Shown: positions 1-10,068 of the stretch, piece by piece
Position numbering within the stretch: the first letter of the stretch is position 1
Layout of the letters: each line of letters opens with the position of its first letter
Assembly: GCA_012064385.1 (NCBI GenBank)
Contig: QRDG01000533.1
Span: 3,046,737 to 3,110,736 of the forward strand
Origin: Puccinellia tenuiflora
Taxonomy: Eukaryota > Streptophyta > Magnoliopsida > Poales > Poaceae
Direction of reading: 5' to 3'
Length of the DNA stretch: 64,000 bases
Made by a program: the position numbers and the translations under genes
Notes under the pieces: model-generated
What the model saw: the letters and a program-made list of their open reading frames with translations, nothing else
What the model was told of the DNA's origin: nothing
The model's database searches: none

Positions 1-214
1 GGAAAAAGCCCGTGCAAGCACGTTTATACTTAGCTCAGTGTCGACCTCCTTTGACTATTTCAGCAATTGTTTCGTCGCGTTGCCGCCATGGCGGGTCTTC
101 TATGCCGTTTTTAAGACATAACTCTGCCCTGCCTGCGGTTACCCGCAGGGTCAGGGACCCGTGCTGAAATAGCCGCCTGCCCAGCCAGCCTCCACTGGCG
201 CAGGACCTTATTGA

Positions 215-450
215 CCCTGGTCCGGAGACCCTTGTGTTCCCGACGCCACTTGAAGGCACGTCCGCCTTGCTGGCACCCTCATGGTGCCGGTCCGGAGACC
301 GCATCTGGCTCTTTATCCTCGACGCCCGGAGGCCGTCCACTTTTTCTTATTTCCGACGCCGCTTGGATGCACGTCTGCCTTGCTGACACCCTTATGGTGC
401 CGGTCCGGAGACCCAATCTGGCTCTTTTATCCTTGACGCTCGGAGGCCAT
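215..450. repeat. Short tandem duplication, 113-bp period
   Basis: The motif GGTGCCGGTCCGGAGACC recurs at about 283 and 396, and TCCGGAGACC also at 221. The copies share the flanking TTGCTG.CACCCT and GACGC(C/T)CGGAGGCC blocks. Two copies are 113 bp apart; a third on the left is shortened to a 70-bp spacing. It lies in the internal region of the Gypsy element. Confidence 0.75.
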
Positions 451-631
451 CCACTTAGCGATCCAGTACTTCAGGGGAGGTCCACTTGGTCCCGGGTGTA
501 TCGTCACGATGTGACCCGGCAGATCCCACTCTTCTTTGGGAAGACCTTCGTAAAAGAAAGCTTGGTTCCAGCTGATGGCGGTCATTCTCTGACTTTCTCG
601 TGTTCTTTGCGTTGCTGGTGGCGAGCAGTGT

Positions 632-1224
632 TCATTTAGACTGTCGGTCTGAGTGGAAATGTTGGCGAAGGTTCTCAGTGATTCTTCTTCTGAGCTTTTC
701 TGGGTCTCGGGTTGAGAGGACAGTCCCTGCTGAGGCGACCAAGTTCTCCATAGGTGTAGCACTCCCCGCTTCTCGGGCGTTTGTTGAGATCTCGGCAGTC
801 ATCAACATTGTGTCTATCAGACTGATGATACGAGCACCAGGGGCCTGGCTAACCATCTTCGCCCAACAGGATTTGGATCTCTTGCGGCACATAGACGTGG
901 GGATCTCTATCGGAAAGCTCTCTCTTCTTGCTCAGGCTCAGACTCTCCTCCTCTCGGAGGAGTGCCACAGGTGGTGTTTCCAAGCAGGGTTCCTCCTTCG
1001 CTCCGCGCGTCCGCGGGGAAAGAGGTACATCGATGCTTGTAGCACTTCCTTGAGGCTTCATTTCGCTGGCAACCGGGCTGGCATGCGCTGCTGGGGGGGA
1101 CGAACTGAATCTCACGGGCTTGAACTTGGGCAGAAGGTGTCGCCGAGGACTCTTCGGGGTCGAAGACGAGCCCCGGGTACCATAGATACTCCACATCGGT
1201 CTTGGCCTTTTTCTTCCGCGCCAT
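632..1224 (-). pseudogene. Degraded gag of the Gypsy element
   Basis: Downstream of the minisatellite on the minus strand a likely gag start occurs at 1224 (MARKKKAKTDVEYLWYPGLV). The reading then passes between frames: a KFKPVRFSSSPPA segment, a YVPQEIQILLGEDG segment around 850-900, and a segment ending ITENLRQHFHSDRQSK near 640. No single frame covers the region, so it carries several indels. The assignment to gag rests on its place after the LTR and PBS and on general resemblance to grass Gypsy leader/gag sequence. No zinc knuckle or protease motif lies inside the window. It could be a non-autonomous derivative that never had an intact gag. Confidence 0.55.
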
Positions 1225-1284
1225 CACCGGCGCGTAACTTGGCGGCACGACTGAAGTAGATCTTGTCATAGAACTCGGCGATGT

Positions 1285-2455
1285 GGTCGATGCTGACCTT
1301 GCCGACGAGCCTGCGACAAGGTCGACGCAGACCTTGTCGATGAACCTGGAGACGAGATCGACGCAGACCTTGTCGATGAACCTAGCGATGAGGTCGACGC
1401 AGACCTTGTCGATGAACGTGGCGACGAGGTCGACGCAGACCTTGTCGATGAACATGGCGACGAGGCCGGCGCAGACCTTGTCGATGAACCTGGCGGCGAG
1501 GCCGACGCAGGCCTTGTCGATGAACCTGGCGACGAGGCCGGCGCAGACCTTATCAATGAACCTGGCGACGAGGTCGACGCAGACCTTGTCGATGAACCTG
1601 GCGACGAGGTCAACGCAGACCTTGTCGATGAACATGGCGACGAGGTCGACGCAGACCTTGTCAATGAACTTGGCGACGAGGCCAACGCAGACCTTGTCGA
1701 TGAACTTGGCGACGAGGCCGACGCAAACCTAGTCGATGAACCTGGAGACGAGGCCGACGCAGACCTTGTCGATGAAATTGGCGACGAGGCCGACGCAGAC
1801 CTAGTCGATGATCCTGGAGACGAGGCCGACGCAGACCTTGTCGATGAACGTGGCGATGAGATCGACGCAGACCTTGTCGATAAACCTGGCGACGAGGTCG
1901 ACGCAGACCTTGTCGATGAACATGGCGACGAGGCCGGCGTAGACCTTGTCGATGAACCTGGCGACGAGGTCGACGCAGACCTTGTCAATGAACCTGGCGA
2001 TGAGTTCGACGCAGACCTTGTCGATGAACTTGGCGACGAGGCCGACGCAGACCTAGTCGATGAATCTAAAGACAAGGTCGACGCAGACCTTGTCGATGAA
2101 CTTGGCGACGAGGCCGACGCAGACCTAGTCGATGATCCTGGAGACGAGGCCGACGTAAACCTTGTCGATGAACTTGGCGACGAGGTCGACGTAGACCTTG
2201 TCGATGAACCTGGCGACGAGGTCGACGCAGACCTAGTTGATGAACCTGGTGATGAGGCTGACGCAGAACTTGTCGATGAACCTGGCGGCGAGGCCGGCGC
2301 AGACCTTGTCGATGAACCTGGCGACGAGGCCGGCGCAGACATTGTCGATGAACCTGGCGACGAGGCCGGCGCAGACCTTGTCGATGAACCTGGCGGCGAG
2401 GCCGACACAGACCTTGTCGATGAACCTGGCGACGAGGCCGATGCGGACCTTGATC
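1285..2455. repeat. 36-bp minisatellite, about 32 copies, in the gag leader
   Basis: The unit is 36 bp, with a core like GCAGACCTTGTCGATGAACC. Copies vary by single bases and hardly at all in length. Since 36 bp is exactly 12 codons, several frames on both strands stay open: a Ser/Thr/Pro-rich frame and a FIDKVC-type frame on the minus strand, and acidic DADLVDEPG and TQTLSMNLA frames on the plus strand. The long open frames here are therefore a by-product of the period and are not annotated as genes. The first unit is one base short and shifts frame. Confidence 0.95.
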
Positions 2456-2506
2456 GAGATCTAGAAGAAGATCTTGAAGTTGATGGAGGCGGATCTAGCG
2501 CTTGCG

Positions 2507-2525
2507 CCCCCTACCTGGCGCGCCA
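2507..2525 (-). other. Primer binding site of the Gypsy element
   Basis: On the minus strand, two bases after the LTR end, the sequence TGGCGCGCCAGGTAGGGGG appears. This is a common PBS form in grass Gypsy elements and fixes the minus orientation and the LTR border at 2528. Confidence 0.75.
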
Positions 2526-2527
2526 GA

Positions 2528-3467
2528 TGTCGTGTCTTGGATCACGGACACCGGGAGTAAAGGATACCCCCTTTTTAGGTTCGATATGGGGCGCAAAGGA
2601 GGCTGGGAAACGTCTTCCGCCAGGAGAACCTCATCAAGACCTCCGATCTACGTACTAGCAAGCAACGCAGGGACATAGGGAGTTTACCCAGGTTCAGGCC
2701 GTCCGGAGGCTAAAAGCCCTACTCCTGCATGTCTGGATTGAGTGGTTTATCATGGTGTAGCTTTACAGAGGTAGTTGCGGGTGAGAACCCGGGAGGTGTT
2801 GGCTAGAGGTTGAAGACGAGCAGATCCTGACCCGGAGGAGATCACCTCTCGCTTCTGCTACTCTTCGTCTTGTGCGCTACCTAGCCTAGCCTCCGACTCT
2901 CTGGAAATCCTTCCCCTCCCTCCGGTGCCTTGGTCCTCCTTTTATGGGCTAAGGGGATCCCACAGGTGCACCTTTGGGGGCGGAGGGGTTTTAGGCGCCT
3001 CCGGATTCTACTTATGGGGTGACGTGGCCTCTTCTCATCCAAGTATTCTTCTGAGGGGGGTTTGGTGCGGTCGCCCACCTTTTGCAGGGCAGGCGAACAA
3101 AGGCTGACACCTTTTCCGACCGTGTCCCCCCGCGGCGCCTCTGTCTTCTTGGTGCCCAAGTCTTCTAGGAGCTTCTAGCCGGAGCTGGCAAGCTTATCCT
3201 CTTTCCTTGTATGGAGGTTGGATCCCAGGGGTGAGCATGGCCTCCTGCTGGGCGTCGGGGTCCCTGGGACCTCCGCGTCTTCTGCCGGGAGGTCCCCCAG
3301 TCCTTAGTCGTGGTTGTCGATGTCGTCCTTGCCTGGTTGTCGCGGAGCAGATGGGGGGCCCATCTGCCAGTCTTGAATCTTTGCCTTGTTCACCTTCTTG
3401 GTGGGCCCACAGGTGGTGGACCCACTTTGACCGCATCAGGGGAACCCCGTGTTCTACTGTTGCGACA
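2528..3467 (-). repeat. 5' LTR of the Gypsy element
   Basis: About 940 bp bounded by TGTCGTG on the left and TGCGACA on the right in plus orientation, giving short inverted ends. The left half contains the stretch CAGGTTCAGGCC followed by a 'taaaagccctactcctg' type sequence that is typical of the transcribed part of grass Gypsy LTRs. The right border at 3467 was chosen from the CGACA match to the other end, and is the less certain of the two. Confidence 0.7.
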
Positions 3468-3562
3468 ACTACTGATTGCTATGGAGTTAAGTGTGTAATC
3501 CTACATGTTTGTTAACATTGTGGCCATGACTCAAACAACTTTTTGATCAATTATCATTAGCG
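3468..3562. other. 95-bp island of native sequence between two transposons
   Basis: AT-rich sequence between the Gypsy LTR end and the MULE target duplication. By position it should be the original upstream flank of the CDPK gene, now 22 kb away from it. No gene or clear regulatory motif is visible. Confidence 0.5.
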
Positions 3563-3571
3563 GAGTGAGAG

Positions 3572-4140
3572 AGGTTTTATCACTTAATGCCACAAGTTGG
3601 GGACTTTTTATCACACAACCACAACCCTAGATTTTTTTTATCATATAACCATAACTTGTTTCACAAAACACATAATCTCTACTTAGCCTGTTTAATAACC
3701 CATTAGTGGATTTAGGCCACTTTAGGTCCAGCGTGGCACCACCATCTCTATCTCTCATAGCGACCAGAGAGAGCGAATGGTCAAACTAAACTCGAACAGA
3801 GGCGCCGATAGAACTCGAATAGAGGTGCCGATGCGACCGGCCGACCCGACCCGCGACAGTGGCTGGGACGAGGCACGCCGACGTCGGTGTTGAGGCTGGC
3901 GGCGGGGATTGGGATGGTTGGAGCAAGCAGCGATGACTAGGACGGAGGCGCGCCGATGGCGGAGGCCGTCTCGAATCACCGGCGGTGTGGGCAACTAATT
4001 ACTTATCAAAGCTGGCCCAGTAGAGATTATGTGTTTTGTGAAACAATTACCCCAAAGGGGGAGGTGCTATGTATCGCTTTCAAGCGACGCATCGTGGCAC
4101 GTCGCCTACGCGCGGACGTTAATGGGCTTGGCCCAGTTAA
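3572..4140 (+). repeat. Left terminal inverted repeat of the MULE, split by a nested element
   Basis: Bases 3572-3655 and about 4047-4140 pair with the right end. The second part contains TATCGCTTTCAAGCGACGC and a GGCCCAG block that match the right terminus in the same order. The 391 bp between (3656-4046) have their own inverted ends and no counterpart at the right end. Confidence 0.75.
3656..4046. mobile_element. 391-bp MITE-like insertion inside the left MULE terminus
   Basis: The ends are perfect 28-bp inverted repeats (TTGTTTCACAAAACACATAA and onward, 3656-3683 against 4019-4046). The interior includes a GC-rich part with GACCGGCCGACCCGACCCG. No convincing target duplication is visible, so the superfamily stays open. 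The right MULE end has no equivalent, which argues for a later insertion. Confidence 0.65.
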
Positions 4141-4511
4141 CGTACCGGTTCGTAGTAGTTATGTTTTTCGTACTGCTTCTTCCGTTTTACTGTTTCTTCC
4201 GTCCCAGCACATTCTCTATGCTTACTCAAATCTATTAGAAGAAACTTTGTAAACTAAGTACATCGTACCCATATATTTTCAGAATGAACCATCTACATAT
4301 TCACTTAGTGAATAATTCCAACTGAAAATGTGTACAGACTTTTTGTTGCATATATCTTCAGCAAATGCTATAGATATAGAAAATACAAATGAAAAAATTC
4401 AGAAGGAATAGAACATAGAACGATGCCTTGTTCATTAACTTTCTCTTTCTCTGGCATGTTACGAAACCTTAAAAATGCTGCTATTAGCTTGGATGATTAC
4501 TCCAGTTGACT

Positions 4512-7500
4512 TCACTTGGTGTCTGCAGAAACTTGAATCTGAAAACAATGAAAAATAACAATTAAGTTGGAAGTTGAAAAATAAATGACTGCAGCATCTA
4601 TTCCATCTTACCAACATATATGTAGAAATGAAAACGGACAAAAATAAATAATAAGCAACATCTTACTAATTTGTCTTGTTTTCATTGGCTTGACGTTTGA
4701 AAAAACCAGTCATCGAACTAATTGCGGTTCCTGTTAGTAATGGAAGGAAATATTTGCATTTCATGGAACCAAAAAAAGATTTTGTATTTTATTTAAATGC
4801 AGTGTTCAAAAGAATAAGGATGGGACTTACATTCTTTGCAAGAAAGTGTCTAACTATAGGAACTTGAAGCTCATTGTAATTGTTTATTACTAGCTGGCAT
4901 GAAAATTTCTCACGTATTGCTTGGACATCAGCCTACAGAACATAGATATTAACTCATTTGTTGGACAGAAGTTCAACAAAAAATTCTGAAAATTTAATAT
5001 ACTGTAAAAAGGGACTTACATTAGAGAAAGGTTGAACTACAATACCATTGTACCATCTAATGAATTGCATTACGAAGACACCAGAATCATATCTACACAA
5101 AAAAAAGTAATCATAGGTTCGAATAGTTTCAAAAACGTACATCTTAAACAAATTTAATGGAAACAATACATGGAATTTGGTATATAAAAAGATGATCTAA
5201 CCTAAAATTATGTTTTGGAACCTTGACATGCCTCACTTGAAAATCAAAGATGTTGAAATGCCGGCAGCCCGGGTACCTGATGACAAACAGCTTCTTAAAA
5301 TTGTAAGTTACTGTGCTAACAATCGAAAAAACCTTCTCAAATGAGAAATCAGGATTGAGGACATCGAATGTTTCATCAAAAAAATTAGCAACAATTAGGA
5401 TCCACTGCTTGTCAATTGGACAAGGGATATGTACCTGATGAGAACAATAACGTTATGAACAAGCAGTTGGGCAAAAAAAAAGAGAGAGAATGAAACAGTT
5501 TTTAAAAACTTAGTGTGTACCAATCCTGCTGTCTCAAGTCTGAAACCAACATTGTTAGTTCCGAACAAGTTTTTGTACGCTGCATCGGAATGGTTCAGCT
5601 GCGCGTTCAATAGTATTCTCTGCACATAATTTTAAACTTTAATGAAATTGCAATAAATAATGTTGAGTCGCTTCAGAAAGACTATGAAAAAAAAGAAATT
5701 TATCAAAATAACTGATACGAACAGTGACATCTTTAATTACTATGTGCTTCAGAATGTCTGACTTGCTTCTGCTCCCTTCTTTAATACGCTTTAGTTGATC
5801 GGTTATTGTTAACATTCCAAAACAGTCCATCACATGCGGGTGGATCCAACCACCTGGACTCATAGAAAGTGAAAGAGTTCTTTGATCAACCCATACTTTG
5901 TTGATACAAAATATCCTTGGACTGAAATTACCAAATAGGAACAAATAAGTTGTTATTGTTTTCTCATAGATATCTATATAGAACAATGCAGGTAAACATT
6001 TCGAAAAAAAAGGAAAAAAGAATACGAAGTGGACCTGTAATCATGAGTAGATGTTGTTAATGCAATGTAGAATTCATGCTCAAATGAAGTGGCAAAAATA
6101 ACTTGTTGTGGTTGCTCGTCGTCAACAGTTAGTATCGGGCTAGTTCTGGGTTCACTTGGTAGTAGTTCTGGGTTCTCCGTTTTTGTTGTAGGCTGCGTTA
6201 GAAAAAAACCAAAAATAAGTGTTAGTCGATTGAAAAAATGTTTAAGAAGGAAATAAAGGGAGCATAAGTTCAGAAAATAAAAAATACCACTGAATCTCTT
6301 TGTCCTATTACAACTTCGTCATCCTCATCAAGTAAGCTGAACGAAACAAAACCAGTTTGATTTCCAGCACTTCTCACGCCTTGTAGGCGCTCATTCAGTG
6401 ACAACCCCCAAGAGTTGGTTCCAGTAACTCTGCCAGAACTAGAGTGAAAATGTCTAGTTGTATATGTTGTCCTTTTAATTGCAGAAGGACCTGAAATCAT
6501 GTTAGCAGGTGTTGTGTAATGCCAGGAAGGTGAAGAATCTCCAATACCATGCATTATTTGGTTGGAATAATGAAAACTATCTGATTGCTGTCTTTGTTTT
6601 GGAATGCTGATATCAAAACTCAGTTCTGAATCTTCATTTGAACAAAGAATAAGAATAACACACATCAAGTGTATCAAAAACTGATGAATGCTAGAAGAAT
6701 AAATGTCACTACCTTCGAGTGATTCTCCATGGATTAAGAAATTCATCTTAGACAAGCTGAATTTGAAGTTATGCTGATAGTTTGCTTTATGATTGTTTTC
6801 GTTGATCTTTTCTTGCTGAAAGAATCCTAGAAGACAAAATGAAAGAAAGTAGATCAGAAATATGAAGATATATATTGGCTACCCCGGTGGTTTATTGTGT
6901 AAAGAGAGACATGTGAGGAAACAGTAAAATGAGAACTGAATAATATGATCACTAACCTTGGAGATATTTGGAAATAGAATCAGCTGCATCAGGGGTAGGA
7001 CTCATGTTGATAACATCAGTTGATCCAGCTATGTGAGTATTTAGTGATTCTTCAAGTTCTTGAACCATTTGTGGTAGTTCAAATTGGAAATCATCAACTC
7101 TGCAACATTTTGCAAAACTCCTGACTAGTTCTTTAGATATATGAATTGTTGCAAGTTGTTCCTCTTTTTCTATATGTTGCATAGAGTTTTCTATCTCCTT
7201 CTGCATTTGTTCATGGAGAATATTAAGATGGAGCAATTCCTTTTCACTGAGCATTGCACCCCTTGGTTCTGTTTCGGAATCTGAATTAGGATCTTCAGAT
7301 GTGCCAATTGGACATAACTGAAGTACATCATCAACATAATTGATGACATTGGGTATTGAATTTTGGATCATCTTATTGAAGAAATGCAGTGATAGAGATA
7401 GAAGTTTTGCCTTTTCCTGAGAATAAATAAACATTAAGCATGCAAAAATTTAAACATGACTACATGTATAGCTGAAAAAAAAGGTAGATGGTTTGATGAT

Positions 7501-8787
7501 CTGTTGAAATTACCTGGAACGAAATAGTATTCCCAAACTTGGAGTCAATGTGATCTACTACTTCTATAGGTAAAGAATATTGAAATTTAGCAACACATCC
7601 CTGGAACACAGTCGATGATATATGTTTCCTCTGTGAAGATGAAATTTGGTAAGCAGGTGCAATTTTAATTCTTCAAAAAATAAAAAATTAGAAGAAATTA
7701 TTATATGGACTTACAGGTAGTCTTCCGAATTTTGTTTGTGACCCATGCATTGAATCCAGGACGATGTATGAGTTCACAATGAGTGTGGTCCACAATGGTA
7801 GCCTTGGTAAAGAATTACCCATATTGAACTCAGAAGTGATTAGGAATTCAAAATATGGAATCTGAGAGTAAAAAAACATGAATACAATAAGGATGAATTC
7901 AAGAATAGAAATAACAAAAATATGAGAAGAAAAATAAATTAAAAACACCATATGAATATTATCATACCACAAGAATCATTTTGCATCCACCTGGTTCATC
8001 CACAAGAATATTATCCTCATTTTGCACTATCCTTCTTCTATGTTTTAATATGTAGAACAGTAACCAGTTCAGTGCGAAGGAAGACCAATCCAGTCTTGGA
8101 ATTCCAGGAACATTAAGTAGGCTCGGATAGTACTTTGGGCTAGCATAACCACGACCATTTGGAGCAACAAATGCAGATAATGAGGCCATCATGAATACAA
8201 TTGAGAAATCATGCTCATCAAGATTATTTGACAAAAGCGAGCATAGGTACTGGACAGTAGGTTTTTCCATTCCTACTAATTTGTGTATGAAATGAGTAGC
8301 CTCCTTGGTGGAATTCATTTTTACATTAGTTGGACCAACTGGTAGGCCAAGTAACTTGTGCACAATTATAGGGGTTAAGGAAAAACTGAAACCATTCTCT
8401 AGCATGACAGAAGAAGATGATGTACTGAAATGCATCAGAAGCCATTCGAATATCTGGTTGATGTTGCTGGCACAGGATAAGTTCAGGAGTGCCCCAAAAC
8501 CAAGTTTCCTAACAATAGTCTTTTTGTCTTCAGATAATATTGATAGAGCTTTCATATATATAAGTAGGTCATCGAGTTGTTGTGTCTGCATCGTTGCAAA
8601 AAAAAGTAAATAAGTAAAGCACTGCAGGATTTAAATTAGTCTGTATTTGAGAAAATATTGATCATTCAGTATAGGAAAAAACAGTGAAAAAAAGCTAGAA
8701 TTAACGAACCTTAATTCTCTTATTTTGTGGTGGGTGCACGCCTTTAAATTGCTGGACCAATCTTTTTTTTGAACATGGTGGTTCCAT
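4512..8787 (-). CDS. Ulp1-like gene A: plant-mobile-type domain plus C48 protease-like domain with altered active site
   Basis: This is a multi-exon transposon gene. The first exon (8710-8787) starts MEPPCSKKRLVQQF. Exon 7968-8585 carries the plant-mobile/DUF1985-like domain (GFGALLNL, HKLLGLPVGP, YYPSLLNV). Further exons follow at 7715-7861, about 7515-7635, 6957-7420 (acidic, helical), 6280-6830, 6050-6190, and then the Ulp1-like domain at about 4840-5985. I found no stop in these exons, and all splice phases I checked agree. The catalytic His position reads KQWILIVANF (Gln codon 5405-5407) and the Cys position reads YDSGVFVMQF (Ser codon TCT 5083-5085). Ulp1 proteases cleave SUMO-type conjugates; these changes should abolish hydrolysis. 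The 3' end is ambiguous: stop at 4512-4514 or, with another last exon, at 4666-4668. It runs divergently from the transposase. Confidence 0.72.
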
Positions 8788-10068
8788 CTGTGAGAGCAGA
8801 AAAAAAAGAAAAATAAGGTCGAAGACCATAGCGTAACCAACAAGAACAAAAAAAAGTTTCCAAAAATTCTACAACGAAAAAAGAAAAATAGATGAACCCA
8901 TTCCCAAATTAGGCAGTAGGTGATTCAGATCCCTCCAATATAATTAAGAATCCAATTCTTTGAATAGCACACTAGGATCTATCAGTGCGTGATTTGGGGG
9001 ATCCAAGTGGCGCAATTTTTGTGTATAAAACTGGGAGGAGTACGTTGATATGTGTTGTAGAGTTGAAAAGAGGACGAAGCGAATTAAGTTTACCTCATAG
9101 CAAAGTCGATTTTTCCCGAGTAGATGCGGCCGTGCTTCTCGATTCGAAGAGCGAAAGGGGAACGAGAGAAAAGAAGAGAAGAGAATAGCAGCAGGACAAA
9201 TCTACGAATGGGGAAAGTAGCTCCCTTGTTTTTTCTCACTGACAAAATAGGGTCCACTTGTAAGAAGTGTCTGGTTTGGACGTACTTAAAACCTAAAAAT
9301 AATTGTAGGGTTCGAAAAACATCCAGTCATCATCTACTTCCCGTCCAAGCATATGAGGAAGAGAATAGAGGATGCGGCGGCGGACTCCATAGGACGCTAG
9401 CGAAAAGATCGTCGTTCCTCCACCTTCGTTTTAATGGTAAGGACCCTCTCCTTCGTGCTCGCCGCTAGCATTATCTTGCTGATTTGTTCATTTAACTCCT
9501 TTATTGCCAAAGCTAATCGACCACTTCTGTGGTGCCTCTGTTGTTCATTCAAATCTGACACTTGGATTTGTGCTTACGAATAAATAAGTCTAGGTGTTTG
9601 TTTACCCCGTATGTTCTTGATCTACTACACGTCATTATGTCTACCCCACGCACTTTTTCATCAATCGTGTGATTTTGCTATGTAGGTTGTGACTGCAGTT
9701 TATCCTTAGATAAACCAGTAAAATCAAAGTATTCCTTTCTACGAAAAAAATAAAACAGCAAGTTCTGATTATGTAGGGAACGACACTGTAAAAATCTTAG
9801 ACCTTTTTCAGTGAATAAAACAGCAAGTTCAGTGCATACACGAATACGAAAGTGAATAATAGAAAAGGTTCTTGTGACTTTAGTGATTAGTTACGTCTCA
9901 CTATGTTTTTGGGACATGGTTCTTGCATATATGAACCTCTATTTTTGTTTATGTTTGTTGAATAATTAAGTCTGAACAATACTACAGTTACTATTTGAAT
10001 ATTATTCATACTCGACATTTTTAAGCTGAGTCCTTGAAATTTCATTTGTGATACCAGCTGATTCTCAC
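8788..10068. promoter_or_regulatory. Shared intergenic region of divergent Ulp1-like gene A and the transposase
   Basis: About 1.28 kb separates two divergent start codons. Around 9360-9460 a GC-richer stretch followed by GTAAGGACC looks like a transposase leader exon with a splice donor, and a CAG acceptor at 10052-10060 precedes its start codon. No further open frame of interest is seen. A bidirectional promoter is inferred from the layout only. Confidence 0.45.

Larger units (their letters stand above)
1..3467 (-). mobile_element. Gypsy LTR retrotransposon, 5' part, cut by the window edge
   Basis: The element reads on the minus strand. It begins with an LTR (2528-3467), then a primer binding site, a 36-bp minisatellite and a degraded gag. 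The pol region would lie outside the window. The LTR has TGTCG/CGACA ends, and a GC-rich primer site follows it after two bases, a layout common in grass Gypsy elements. No target duplication can be checked because the far end is missing. Family name not assigned. It lies 95 bp from the MULE that now separates it from the CDPK gene, so it originally sat in that gene's promoter region. Confidence 0.85.

Noticed and set aside
1266..2408. Long Ser/Thr/Pro-rich open frame (minus) and FIDKVC-repeat frame as proteins
   Set aside because: Both arise from the 36-bp period, which leaves several frames open on both strands; no flanking domain supports either.
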